From positions 1-17,933 of the forward strand of contig SXUH01000106.1 in the NCBI GenBank assembly GCA_005791855.1: a stretch of DNA of 17,933 nt. Reading direction: 5' to 3'. Of this stretch, positions 1-7,466 are shown piece by piece. The notes below the pieces were generated by a model, which saw nothing but the letters and a program-made list of their open reading frames with translations, ran no database searches and was not told the DNA's origin. The stretch's first letter is position 1. Every line of letters starts with the position of its first letter. Position numbers and translations under genes: made by a program. Source of the DNA: Bdellovibrionales bacterium. Lineage in GTDB: Bacteria; Bdellovibrionota; Bacteriovoracia; Bacteriovoracales; Bacteriovoracaceae.

Positions 1-84
1 GAGCTTCTGGAGTTCCCGAGTGATCTTGTCCTGGAGGCTTTTCACGTGCTGATGAAATTGTTCCTTCAAAAGATTGAGTTTCAT
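1..84 (-). CDS. N-terminal fragment of a divergent gene (possibly coproporphyrinogen oxidase)
   Basis: Reading the minus strand from the ATG at 84-82 gives 28 open codons that run off the left edge of the window. An AGGA ribosome-binding site sits about 6 nt upstream of this ATG, which makes the start convincing. The peptide begins MKLNLLKEQFHQHV and contains a KSLQDKITRELQKL stretch. The order 'LQD, I, then L two turns later' resembles the opening helix of oxygen-dependent coproporphyrinogen III oxidases (HemF), but 28 residues are too few to claim this, so no symbol is given. The gene diverges from the cyclase at 113 with only 28 nt between the two start codons, so at least one promoter must overlap the other gene's coding sequence. 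Confidence 0.6.
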   Translation of the reverse strand, partial: MKLNLLKEQFHQHVKSLQDKITRELQKL

Positions 85-112
85 ATTTTTTCCTATCGCT
101 TACAATTGGAGG

Positions 113-2311
113 ATGTTAAAAAAACTTATCACAAATTCGCTGCGCCCTCTAGGGATGTTTCTCCTCTTCGTGTTTGCGGCCTGGTGTATTTTCTTCGCTT
201 TCTTTACGCGAGACATCAAGGACAAAGCGGCGTGGTACTACTCTCTCGTTGACTTCACCGTCTCCTTTGAAAACCGATTCTACGACTACCGCTTGCGGCA
301 GCAGCTCAATCCGAACTACCTGAGCAAGGACATCGTCTTCGTGCGCATCGACGACGACTCCCTGGACAAGATCGGCATCTGGCCCATCCCGCGGACCAAG
401 CAGGGTCAGATGATCGACAAGCTCCGGACCTTCGGGGCGAAGGTGGTGGCCCTCGATATCCTCTACCCGGAGGAGTCGCCCCCGATCAACGAAGTGAACC
501 CCGACGAGGTCTTCGCCGAGGCCCTGCGGAACTTCCAGGCCGAAGAGGGCCGCCGGGTTTTCCTGGCCTACACGAAGGAAGACGACAAGGACCGGGGTCT
601 CCCGGAGGCGCCGGTGGAGATGCTCAACGACGCCCTCGTCACCAAGTCCAAGGGCGAGCTCCAGCAGTCCTACATCAACAAGTTCATGTTCCCCATCGAC
701 CGCCTCGTGCAATCCGAGGTGGGTCTGGGGTTCATCGACTCGCGGGAAGACAGCGACGGGATCTTCCGCCAGTACCTCCTCCTGATCAACGTCGACACCA
801 TCTACTACGGCTCCCTCGGGCTCAACGCCGTCGAGGCGTACCTCGGGAAGAAGTTCGAGATCGAGGTCGACGACAACGGGGGCCTCATCACCTTCAAAGA
901 CAACGTGATGGAGATCAGCTACGAAGGGGAGACGAAGATCCGGTACATGGCCGACGAGGAGAACTTCCGCACCGTCTCCCTCTACTCCCTCCTGAGCGCC
1001 CCGGACGACGACCGGAAGATGCACGAGACCTTCCGGGACAAGCTCGTCTTCGTCGGCTCCACCGCCAAGGGCGCCCACGACCTCAGGCCCTCGCCGCTGG
1101 GGCCGCAGATGCCCGGGGTCTTCAACCACCTTAACCTCGCCCAGATGATCCTCGATAATCACTTCTTCAGGCCCGCGGACGAGTCCATGTTCTACTCCAT
1201 GGGCTTCCTCATCCTCGGGGCCCTGCTAATCTACCTCGTGCAGAAGCTCCGGAGCGCCATCCTCGACGCGGCCCTGGTGGGACTCCTCATCGCCCTCTAC
1301 TCCTACGTGGACAAGCTCTACTTCATGCCCCGGGGCTTCGAGCTCAAGCTCTTCTACTGCTTCTTCTGCTTCATCACGTTCTACTCCTGGAACACCCTCA
1401 TCAACTTCTACGAGGCCAACAAGGAGAAGAAGCAGATCAAGGGAACCTTTGCCCGCTACGTGGCCCCGACCATCGTCGACGAGATGCTGAAGAACCCGGA
1501 GATGCTCAAGGTCGGCGGGCAGAAGATGGACATCACCTGCCTCTTCTCCGACGTCCGGGACTTCACCAGCATCTCCGAGGGCCTCACCGCCACCGAGCTC
1601 GCGCACTCGCTCAACGTCTACATGGGGGCGATGACCGACATCGTCTTCGACACCAAGGGGACCCTGGACAAGTACATCGGCGACGCCATCGTGGCCATCT
1701 GGGGGGCGCCGCTGCCGATCGGCAACCACGCCCAGTACGCGGTGGAGGGGGCGCTGAAGATGATGGAGACGCTCCCGGGGATCAACGAGGAGTTCCGCCG
1801 GCTGGGCAGGCCCGAGTTCAACGTCGGCATCGGGCTCAACACCGGCGAGTGCTCCGTGGGGAACATGGGATCCTCCCGCATCTTCTCCTACACCGCCCTG
1901 GGGGATAACATGAACCTCGGCGCCCGGCTTGAGGGCCTGTGCAAGTACTACGGGGCCCAGATCCTCATCTCCGAGTTCACCCTCGCGCGGCTGGACCTGA
2001 CCAACATCAAGACCAGGCCCATCGACAAGGTGATCGTCAAAGGGAAGACCGCGGCGGTGAGCATCTTCGAGGTCCTCCACGTGGGCCACGCCCTGGTGAA
2101 GACCCCGGCGCTCCACGAGGCCTTCCTCGATGGCCACAGGAAGTTCATGGCCCGGGACTTCGCCGGCGCCCGGGAGCGGTTCGAAGAAGTCCTCGCGGCC
2201 CTCCCCGCGGATAAGCCGAGCAAGCGCTTCGCAGAGGTCTGCAGGAAGTACCTCGCGAGCCCCGCCGAGGTCCCGGAGAAGTTCGACGTCACCACCATGA
2301 CTGAAAAGTAG
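113..2311 (+). CDS. CHASE2-domain class III adenylate/guanylate cyclase
   Basis: This is a membrane receptor that probably makes cAMP from ATP in response to an extracytoplasmic signal. Counting from the ATG at 113 (732 aa), a first membrane helix lies at about 15-32. A CHASE2 sensor follows at about 40-350 (signatures such as FENRFYDYRLR and VRIDDDSLDKIGIWPIPR), then three membrane helices at about 360-435, then the catalytic domain from about 444. Catalytic residues visible are metal-binding D480 (FSDVRDFT) and D524 (DKYIGDA), purine-specifying K520 and T594, and transition-state N601/R605 (GDNMNLGARLEG). The K/T pair is more typical of adenylate than guanylate cyclases. A short TPR-like helical tail ends the protein. 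The start is uncertain: GGAGG abuts the ATG at 113 directly, a TTG at 74 would add 13 residues, and an ATG at 158 is also possible. A hairpin overlaps the stop codon. Confidence 0.95.
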   Translation: MLKKLITNSLRPLGMFLLFVFAAWCIFFAFFTRDIKDKAAWYYSLVDFTVSFENRFYDYRLRQQLNPNYLSKDIVFVRIDDDSLDKIGIWPIPRTKQGQMIDKLRTFGAKVVALDILYPEESPPINEVNPDEVFAEALRNFQAEEGRRVFLAYTKEDDKDRGLPEAPVEMLNDALVTKSKGELQQSYINKFMFPIDRLVQSEVGLGFIDSREDSDGIFRQYLLLINVDTIYYGSLGLNAVEAYLGKKFEIEVDDNGGLITFKDNVMEISYEGETKIRYMADEENFRTVSLYSLLSAPDDDRKMHETFRDKLVFVGSTAKGAHDLRPSPLGPQMPGVFNHLNLAQMILDNHFFRPADESMFYSMGFLILGALLIYLVQKLRSAILDAALVGLLIALYSYVDKLYFMPRGFELKLFYCFFCFITFYSWNTLINFYEANKEKKQIKGTFARYVAPTIVDEMLKNPEMLKVGGQKMDITCLFSDVRDFTSISEGLTATELAHSLNVYMGAMTDIVFDTKGTLDKYIGDAIVAIWGAPLPIGNHAQYAVEGALKMMETLPGINEEFRRLGRPEFNVGIGLNTGECSVGNMGSSRIFSYTALGDNMNLGARLEGLCKYYGAQILISEFTLARLDLTNIKTRPIDKVIVKGKTAAVSIFEVLHVGHALVKTPALHEAFLDGHRKFMARDFAGARERFEEVLAALPADKPSKRFAEVCRKYLASPAEVPEKFDVTTMTEK

Positions 2312-2333
2312 GCAGTCCCCGCGGGGCCTGCCT
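2310..2333 (+). terminator. Strong hairpin at the end of the cyclase gene
   Basis: AGGCAG (2310-2315) pairs with CTGCCT (2328-2333), and the inner CCCC (2317-2320) pairs with GGGG (2323-2326), with one T/C mismatch between the two stems. The hairpin starts inside the TAG stop codon of the cyclase. The following bases (agaactta) are not a clear U-tract, so this is either a weak intrinsic terminator or a 3'-end stabilising structure. Confidence 0.5.
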
Positions 2334-2532
2334 AGAACTTAGTCAGAAGAGAAGAGCCTCCAAAGGTTTGCACCGGATTCTCTGGGTTCTCAAGCGTCCA
2401 CAGCTCCCCCTGCCAAAATATTCCGATGATTTAGCTCAACTTTCTAGGCTGCCTTCCGATACGAAGGTGAGCCGCGAGAGCCGGCTCGGTTTGCCGTGAT
2501 AAAATTTAGAAAAACCTCAACCGAGATAAACC
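2334..2532 (+). promoter_or_regulatory. Leader region of the Ig/VWA lipoprotein with tandem small hairpins
   Basis: This 199-nt stretch has no credible ORF. Near its 3' end three small hairpins follow one another: CCTTC/GAAGG at 2452-2467, GAGCCG/CGGCTC at 2469-2487 and CGG/CCG at 2487-2496. An AT-rich run (taaaattta) comes just after. I could not match it to a known riboswitch: the conserved core of the GEMM-I c-di-GMP riboswitch is absent. It probably holds the promoter and 5' UTR of the downstream lipoprotein, but I could not place a convincing -35/-10 pair. Confidence 0.3.
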
Positions 2533-5500
2533 ATGAAACTCCTCTTCCTCGCTTCGATCCTCCTCCTCTCCGGCTGCGGCGAGATGGCCCAGAAAATGGT
2601 GAACGGGAACACCGTCTCCGAAGGGTACTCGCTTCTTCCCGACACGGAGGCGCCGGTGGTGACCATCGCCTCCCCGGTGACCGGGACGAACCTCTACGGG
2701 ATCCCGAGCAGCGCCATCAGCGCGCTGGCCAAAGACGACCGGGCGGTGGCCAAGGTCGAGATCTACAAGGGACCGGTGCTCCTGGCGACCATCGACAAGC
2801 TCCCCTACGACTTCACCTGGAACACCGTGGACCTCCCGGAAGGCTCCCACGACCTGCACGCGATCGCCTACGACACCTCCGGGAACGCGGGGAAGTCCGA
2901 AGTCGTGAAACTCATCGTCCTCCCACCCGACGTCACCGCGCCGGTGACGCAGATCACGGCCCCGGTGAGCGGCAGCACGGTCTCCGGTAAGGCGAGTCTT
3001 GTGACCGCGACCGCGCAGGACGACCGGGGTGTCTCCCGAGTGGACCTCTACATCAACGACAACAAAGTCGTCCTGAAGGAAAGCGCTCCGGGGATCTACA
3101 GCTACAGCTGGGACACCTCCGTCGGGGACAACGGCACCTACACGCTCCAGACCAAGGCCTACGACGCCGCCGGGAACGAGGGCTCCTCGGCCGTGGTTTC
3201 GGTCACCGTGGACAACGACAAGACCCCTCCGGTCACGGCCATCACCGCTCCGACCGGCGGAGCCACCGCCACCGGAAAGGCCGTGAGCATCCAGGCCACC
3301 GCAACTGATAACATCAAGGTCGAGCGGGTCGACCTCTACGTCAACGACAAGAAGGTCGCTCTCCCGCTGAGCACGGGTGACACTTACGCCCTCACCTGGG
3401 ACACGACCCTCCTCGCCAACGGAGACTACAAGCTCCAGACGAAGGCCTACGACGCCATCGGGAACGAGGGCGTCTCGGCGGTGGTGAGCGTGACCGTGTA
3501 CAACGACAACGTCCCACCGGTGACCGCCGTCACCGCACCGGCGAGCAACGCCACCGTCATGGGCCCCGCGGTGAAGATCACCGCCACCGCGAGCGACAAC
3601 AAGGGCCTCTCCGCTGTCATCCTCCTGATCAACGGGGTGGAGACCGAACTCACCGCGGCCGCCAACTCGTACTCCTACACCTGGGACACGACGAAGGTTC
3701 AAAACGGTAGCTACACCCTCCAGTCCAAGGCCACGGACTCCTCCGGCAACGTCGGGAAGTCCGCCGTGGTCACCGTGAAGGTGGAAAACGACGTCGAAGC
3801 TCCCGTCACCGCCGTGACCTCTCCATCGGGAGGAAGCAAGGTGAGCGGGAAGGCCGTGAGCATCAAGGCCACCGCCACGGACAACCTCAAGGTGACCTCG
3901 TTTGAGTTCTACCTCAACGGCGTGCTCACGCCGATGGCCAGCACGGCCGCGGGCCAGTACTCCTACACCTGGGACACCTCCGCCCTCGCCAACGGCGACT
4001 ACACCCTCCAGACCAAGGCGAAGGACGCCGCTGGTAACGAGGGCGTCTCCGCGGTCGTCACCGTCACCGTCTACAACGACAAGGAACTCCCGGTGACCGC
4101 CGTGACCGCCCCCGCGGACAAGGCCAAGGTCAGCGGCAAGACCGTCGTCATCACGGCCACCGCCAGCGACAACGTGGCCCTGAAGTCCGTCGACCTCTAC
4201 ATCAAGGGAGTCAAGGTCGCCCTCACCACCGGGGCCCCGGGGCAGTACAGCTACAGCTGGGACATCTCGGGCCTTGCCAACGGAACCTACGCGCTCCAGA
4301 CCAAGGCGAAGGATACCTCTGACAACGAAGGCGTCTCCGCCGTGGTGAACGTGGAGATCTACCACGACAAGGAAGCTCCGCAGGTCGCGATCACCGCTCC
4401 GACCCCCCAGGCCGTGGTGAGCGGGAAGACCGTGACGGTGACGGCGCTGGCCACCGACAACGTCTCCGTGGCCAAGGTCGAGCTCTACCGTGACGGGAAC
4501 CTGATCGCCACCGACGCGACGAACCGGGGCGCCTCGGCCACCTACTCCTTCGTCTGGGATTCGACGAAGGTTGCCAACGGTTTGGTCAAGCTCCGGGCGA
4601 AGGCCTACGACGCCGACGGGAACGTCGGCACCTCCGCCGAGGTCTATATCTTCGTCTACAACCAAGAGTACGTGCCACCGGTGGTGAGCTTCATCAAGCC
4701 CGGCGCCAACAGCACGGTCTCCGGCGCGAGCGTCGAGGTCCTCGTGAACGCCATCGACCCGAGCGGCGTCACCCGCACGGAACTCTTCGTCAACGGCGTC
4801 CTCGTCACCAACGGCATGCAGACCTCCGACTACGTGAACTTCTCCCACGCCTGGAACACCATCCTCGGGTCCAACGGCCCCCACACCCTCCTGGCCAAGG
4901 CCTACGACGCCTACGGGAACGTCGGAACCGCGGAGGTCACCGTGACCGTGTACAACGAGATCACCGACCTCTTCACCCAGACCGTGGCCAAGAAGGAGCT
5001 CGAGGTCCTCTGGGTCATCGATAACTCCGTCTCCATGGACGACGAGCAGGACGAGCTCGCCGCGAACTTCGACTCCTTCATCAACCAGTTCACCACCGTC
5101 AAGGACGTCCCGTTCCGCATGGGGATCACCACCACGTCTTCGTCGTGCACCACCGGGAACATGGGGCTGCTGATCCCGGGCTCGGACACCAAGCTCACCT
5201 CCGCGAAGATGGAGCAGAACCAGCAGCAGTTCATCGCCGACTTCCAGGCCCTGGTCCGGGTGGGAACGACCTACGACGACTGCGCCGGCAGCGAGCAGGG
5301 CCTCCAGGCGGCCGAGAGCTACCTCCAGCGCTACGCCACGACCCACGTGAAGCGGGATACCTACCTCGCGATCATCATCCTCACCGACGAGTCGGACAAG
5401 TCGCCGAAGACGGTGCAGGAGTACCTGACGGCCTACGCCGGCTACAAGAACAGCCGCGGGCTGATCAAGGTCTACTCGATCTGCGACATCGCCGGGATCA

Positions 5501-5817
5501 ACAACAACGCGGGGACCACGGCTTCAGACAAGGGCTGTGTGAAAGACACCGAGGCGTCGACCCTCTCCTCCGGGGTGGTTTCGAACATCTACGGGAACTT
5601 CGCCTCCGACCTCTCCACCCTCGGGAAGAACCTCACCACTCTGGTGGATAGCCACGCGCTCTCGCGGGTGCCGACCCCCGGCTCCCTCAAGGTCTTCGTG
5701 AACAACGAGGAAGAGAACGACTACAGCTACGACGCCGCCACCAACTCGATCAAGTTCAACGAAGCGTCGATCCCGGCCACGGGGGCGACGATCAAGGCGG
5801 TGTACACGCCGATGTAG
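2533..5817 (+). CDS. Surface lipoprotein with eight Ig-like repeats and a von Willebrand A domain
   Basis: This is a 1094-aa predicted outer-membrane or surface lipoprotein, likely an adhesin or extracellular protein-binding factor. The N-terminus MKLLFLASILLLSGC is a lipoprotein signal with the lipidated Cys at position 15. Residues about 37-806 form eight Ig-like repeats of the Big_9 type, each with 'APVT...TAP...SGK', 'D...V..VDLY', 'YSYTWDT...NG.Y.LQTKA.D..GN.G.SAVV.V.V'. A VWA domain follows, with the MIDAS motif D830-N-S832-V-S834 and a further acidic residue at D952 in LTDES. A short beta-rich domain closes the protein (SLKVFVNNEEE...FNEASIPATGATIKAVY). ATG 2533 is chosen because it starts the lipoprotein signal exactly, although the upstream Shine-Dalgarno is weak. 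It stands alone and converges on the Cys-rich gene 33 nt away. Family-level function is clear; the ligand is unknown. Confidence 0.93.
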   Translation: MKLLFLASILLLSGCGEMAQKMVNGNTVSEGYSLLPDTEAPVVTIASPVTGTNLYGIPSSAISALAKDDRAVAKVEIYKGPVLLATIDKLPYDFTWNTVDLPEGSHDLHAIAYDTSGNAGKSEVVKLIVLPPDVTAPVTQITAPVSGSTVSGKASLVTATAQDDRGVSRVDLYINDNKVVLKESAPGIYSYSWDTSVGDNGTYTLQTKAYDAAGNEGSSAVVSVTVDNDKTPPVTAITAPTGGATATGKAVSIQATATDNIKVERVDLYVNDKKVALPLSTGDTYALTWDTTLLANGDYKLQTKAYDAIGNEGVSAVVSVTVYNDNVPPVTAVTAPASNATVMGPAVKITATASDNKGLSAVILLINGVETELTAAANSYSYTWDTTKVQNGSYTLQSKATDSSGNVGKSAVVTVKVENDVEAPVTAVTSPSGGSKVSGKAVSIKATATDNLKVTSFEFYLNGVLTPMASTAAGQYSYTWDTSALANGDYTLQTKAKDAAGNEGVSAVVTVTVYNDKELPVTAVTAPADKAKVSGKTVVITATASDNVALKSVDLYIKGVKVALTTGAPGQYSYSWDISGLANGTYALQTKAKDTSDNEGVSAVVNVEIYHDKEAPQVAITAPTPQAVVSGKTVTVTALATDNVSVAKVELYRDGNLIATDATNRGASATYSFVWDSTKVANGLVKLRAKAYDADGNVGTSAEVYIFVYNQEYVPPVVSFIKPGANSTVSGASVEVLVNAIDPSGVTRTELFVNGVLVTNGMQTSDYVNFSHAWNTILGSNGPHTLLAKAYDAYGNVGTAEVTVTVYNEITDLFTQTVAKKELEVLWVIDNSVSMDDEQDELAANFDSFINQFTTVKDVPFRMGITTTSSSCTTGNMGLLIPGSDTKLTSAKMEQNQQQFIADFQALVRVGTTYDDCAGSEQGLQAAESYLQRYATTHVKRDTYLAIIILTDESDKSPKTVQEYLTAYAGYKNSRGLIKVYSICDIAGINNNAGTTASDKGCVKDTEASTLSSGVVSNIYGNFASDLSTLGKNLTTLVDSHALSRVPTPGSLKVFVNNEEENDYSYDAATNSIKFNEASIPATGATIKAVYTPM
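2641..4956 (+). repeat. Eight tandem Ig-domain coding repeats, mostly 288 nt period
   Basis: Repeat units begin at about 2641, 2929, 3217, 3505, 3790, 4078, 4366 and 4666. The steps are 288, 288, 288, 285, 288, 288 and 300 nt. Units 2 to 6 are most alike, with recurring D-x-x-x-PVTA-T/P starts, while the first and last have diverged most. The regular period suggests growth by in-frame duplication of a 96-residue module inside the lipoprotein gene. Confidence 0.9.
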
Positions 5818-5850
5818 GAGAGGCCGGGGCCGGAGGACGAGTCGTTGAAG

Positions 5851-6069
5851 CTAGAACGGGCACGCCGGGTCGTCCCCGGTGCCGTAGAGAAAACACATGT
5901 CGCTATCGGGACACGGCGGACAAGTTGTCCACGTCGTCCCGACCACCCCGCCGCAGGGGTGGATCACCTGGACGGTGCACGCGGGGCCTGAGTTCGCACT
6001 CTCCACAGTGAATAGCGCTAGAGGAATGACAAAGAAAATAGAGCCGAAGGCCTTCTTAAAAGTTTCCAT
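5851..6069 (-). CDS. Small secreted cysteine-rich protein (six Cys)
   Basis: This encodes a 72-aa protein of unknown family. The start at 6069 is chosen over an upstream in-frame ATG at 6141 because a perfect AAGGAG lies 6 nt before it (6081-6076) and it puts a Sec-type signal first: KK at 5-6, a hydrophobic core at about 7-22, and likely cleavage near residues 25-27. The mature part of about 45 residues has six cysteines (C31, C39, C50, C53, C59, C70), spaced C-X7-C-X10-C-X2-C-X5-C-X10-C with a CPPC motif, enough for three disulfides. It is rich in Gly, Thr, Pro and Asp and has no Glu. It lies 73 nt downstream of the glycosyltransferase gene on the same strand and could be the substrate or product of that cluster. 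Its codons are less GC-rich than those of its neighbours. It could be a peptide effector, a toxin or a structural mini-protein. Confidence 0.7.
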   Translation of the reverse strand: METFKKAFGSIFFVIPLALFTVESANSGPACTVQVIHPCGGVVGTTWTTCPPCPDSDMCFLYGTGDDPACPF

Positions 6070-6075
6070 GAATCT

Positions 6076-6081
6076 CTCCTT
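6076..6081 (-). promoter_or_regulatory. Ribosome-binding site of the Cys-rich protein
   Basis: The minus strand reads AAGGAG here, 6 nt before the ATG at 6069-6067. This is among the best Shine-Dalgarno sequences in the window and decides the start of the short gene. Confidence 0.75.
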
Positions 6082-6142
6082 CTTAACTAACCTGATCATA
6101 GCCCAGCTTCCGTGAAGCAGAAAGCATTTCTTGCTTGCCATC

Positions 6143-7168
6143 CTAGAGGATGAACCCCTGCTCCTTCATGGACGCCTGCAGCTGGCCTCCGAAGGTCAGG
6201 GGGAACTTCCAGTCGAACTCCTTCAGCGGAAAGGTCACGACCTGCTGGCTCTTGGTGTTGATAAGAATGAGCTCCTCCGCCCCACGGATCACCAGGGTCG
6301 ACGGGGCGAGGCCCAGGAGCGGATTGAGGAGTGAGGGCCCAAAGCTGACCGGCGCGATCGGGTCCTCGAACTTCGCGTACCCCAGGGAGAAGAAGAAGAG
6401 GCAGAGCCGGCGGTACGTCCGGTAGAGCACGCTCGACGAGTTCAGGGCCCGGGGCTTCTTCACCTCCGCGACCCCGAGGGCCTCGTTGATCCTCCGGTCG
6501 TCCCTCCCCTGCCGGTGGAATTTCCAAGCGAACTTGAGGAGGCCCTTCGTATTGTAGACCTTCGAGCTGGTCTTCATGGTGCAGGAGAGGAAGTACCCCT
6601 TCGCGAGGAGCTTCAGCGTCAGGTGCCGGTCCTCGGCCCGCAGGAGCCCCTCCTCGAACCCGCCGACGAACCAGAAGACTTCCCGGTTCAGGAGGCAGGC
6701 GGCGGTGTTGATGATGATGTTATCTTTGTTCAAGAAGACGAAGCTCCCCCGGGTGATGGACTCCTTGTAGACGTACCGGAACCGGTCGAGGAAGCTCGGC
6801 GAGGCTTCGTTAAGGCTGCTCGTCACCACCGGCGTCTGCACGGCCGCGATGCGCGGGCTCTTGGTGATCTCCGCGTAGCACTCCTCGACCCAGTTCTCGT
6901 CCAGGATCACGTCCGAGTCGACGAAGGCGAGGAAGCGGCCCCGGGCTTCCTTGGCGCCGAAGTTGCGAGCACTCCCCGCCCCGGGCTTCTCGCACCGAAG
7001 GGAGAGGACACCGTCCATCGCGGGAGTGGCCCCGGGCCCGTTGTTCACCAGGATGACCTCCACGGTGAGCGAGGTCTTCTGCGCCTTGATGCCCCGGATG
7101 GTCCGCTCCACCAGGTGGTCCAGCTCCACGTAGGGCACGACGAAGCTGACGTCGACCTTACTTCTCAC
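6143..7168 (-). CDS. Family 2 glycosyltransferase (GT-A fold)
   Basis: This is a 341-aa predicted inverting glycosyltransferase that moves a sugar from a nucleotide donor to an unknown acceptor at the cytoplasmic face. Seen in the protein: the N-terminal VSFVVPYVELDHL strand, VILVNNG, SARNFGAKEARGRFLAFVDSD with the metal-binding D84-S-D86, and a C-terminal acidic pair E179-D180 (RAEDRHLTLKLLAKGYF) typical of the catalytic base region. There is a possible single hydrophobic stretch (LCLFFFSLGY) but no multi-helix membrane domain. The start is a GTG at 7168 that overlaps the end of the PqqD-like gene by 11 nt with no separate Shine-Dalgarno, suggesting translational coupling. The C-terminal 80 residues have no motif I recognise. 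In this setting the acceptor could be a peptide or a lipid/polysaccharide; the sequence does not decide. Confidence 0.88.
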   Translation of the reverse strand: MRSKVDVSFVVPYVELDHLVERTIRGIKAQKTSLTVEVILVNNGPGATPAMDGVLSLRCEKPGAGSARNFGAKEARGRFLAFVDSDVILDENWVEECYAEITKSPRIAAVQTPVVTSSLNEASPSFLDRFRYVYKESITRGSFVFLNKDNIIINTAACLLNREVFWFVGGFEEGLLRAEDRHLTLKLLAKGYFLSCTMKTSSKVYNTKGLLKFAWKFHRQGRDDRRINEALGVAEVKKPRALNSSSVLYRTYRRLCLFFFSLGYAKFEDPIAPVSFGPSLLNPLLGLAPSTLVIRGAEELILINTKSQQVVTFPLKEFDWKFPLTFGGQLQASMKEQGFIL

Positions 7169-7466
7169 GGATGATGTTGAGCTCGAGGAGCTGGCCGAAG
7201 AACTTCTCCATCTCCGCGGAGATGACGTCGATGGAGACGTCGAACTCGAAGGCGAGGATGATGGCGATCTTGTTGAAGGAATGCCCCTGCTCCAGGAGCT
7301 TCCAGGAGGCCACCGCCGGGCCGTAGATCTCGAAGAGGGAATTGTTCAGGCAGTTGAACACCAGGACCTTCTGGGCGTCGTCCTTCTGGTAGATGTCCTT
7401 GGAGAGCTCGAAGGCCCGGTCCGTTCCGGGGTAGACACTAAAGTGGATTGGCGCTCTTTGGTTCAT
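7158..7466 (-). CDS. PqqD-like protein (RiPP recognition element fold)
   Basis: This 102-aa protein looks like a stand-alone PqqD-family winged-helix domain, the fold that binds leader peptides in ribosomally made peptide pathways and delivers them to modifying enzymes. Evidence is the pattern 'VLVFNCLNNSLFEIYGPAVASWKLLEQGHSFNKI', followed by a helix ending in 'FDVSIDV' and a last helix 'MEKFFGQLLELNIIREK'. This matches the family order of a beta-turn-beta, a helix with a small residue then W/L, and the terminal 'FL..L...gli' helix. The start ATG at 7466 lies inside the end of the HTTM gene (29-nt overlap), and the stop overlaps the glycosyltransferase start. No radical SAM enzyme or peptidase is encoded in the window, which is unusual for a PqqD relative. 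The family call is by pattern only, with no catalytic residue to test. Confidence 0.75.
   Translation of the reverse strand: MNQRAPIHFSVYPGTDRAFELSKDIYQKDDAQKVLVFNCLNNSLFEIYGPAVASWKLLEQGHSFNKIAIILAFEFDVSIDVISAEMEKFFGQLLELNIIREK

Noticed and set aside
149..1162. Long minus-strand frame opposite the CHASE2 sensor
   Set aside because: The plus strand has clear CHASE2 and cyclase motifs; the opposite translation is low complexity.
2447..2510. GEMM-I c-di-GMP riboswitch, suggested by the CCGG...GGTTTGCCG ending
   Set aside because: The conserved ACGCAAAGCC-type core and GNRA receptor arrangement are missing.
2506..5346. A 946-aa open frame on the minus strand, opposite the Ig/VWA lipoprotein
   Set aside because: It is a shadow of the plus-strand gene caused by GC-rich third positions. 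Its translation is low complexity (H, G, D, V, L, R rich) with no domain, while the plus strand has a signal peptide, regular repeats and a MIDAS motif.
5897..6115. A 72-aa plus-strand frame opposite the Cys-rich gene
   Set aside because: No ribosome-binding site or signal peptide; the minus strand has both.
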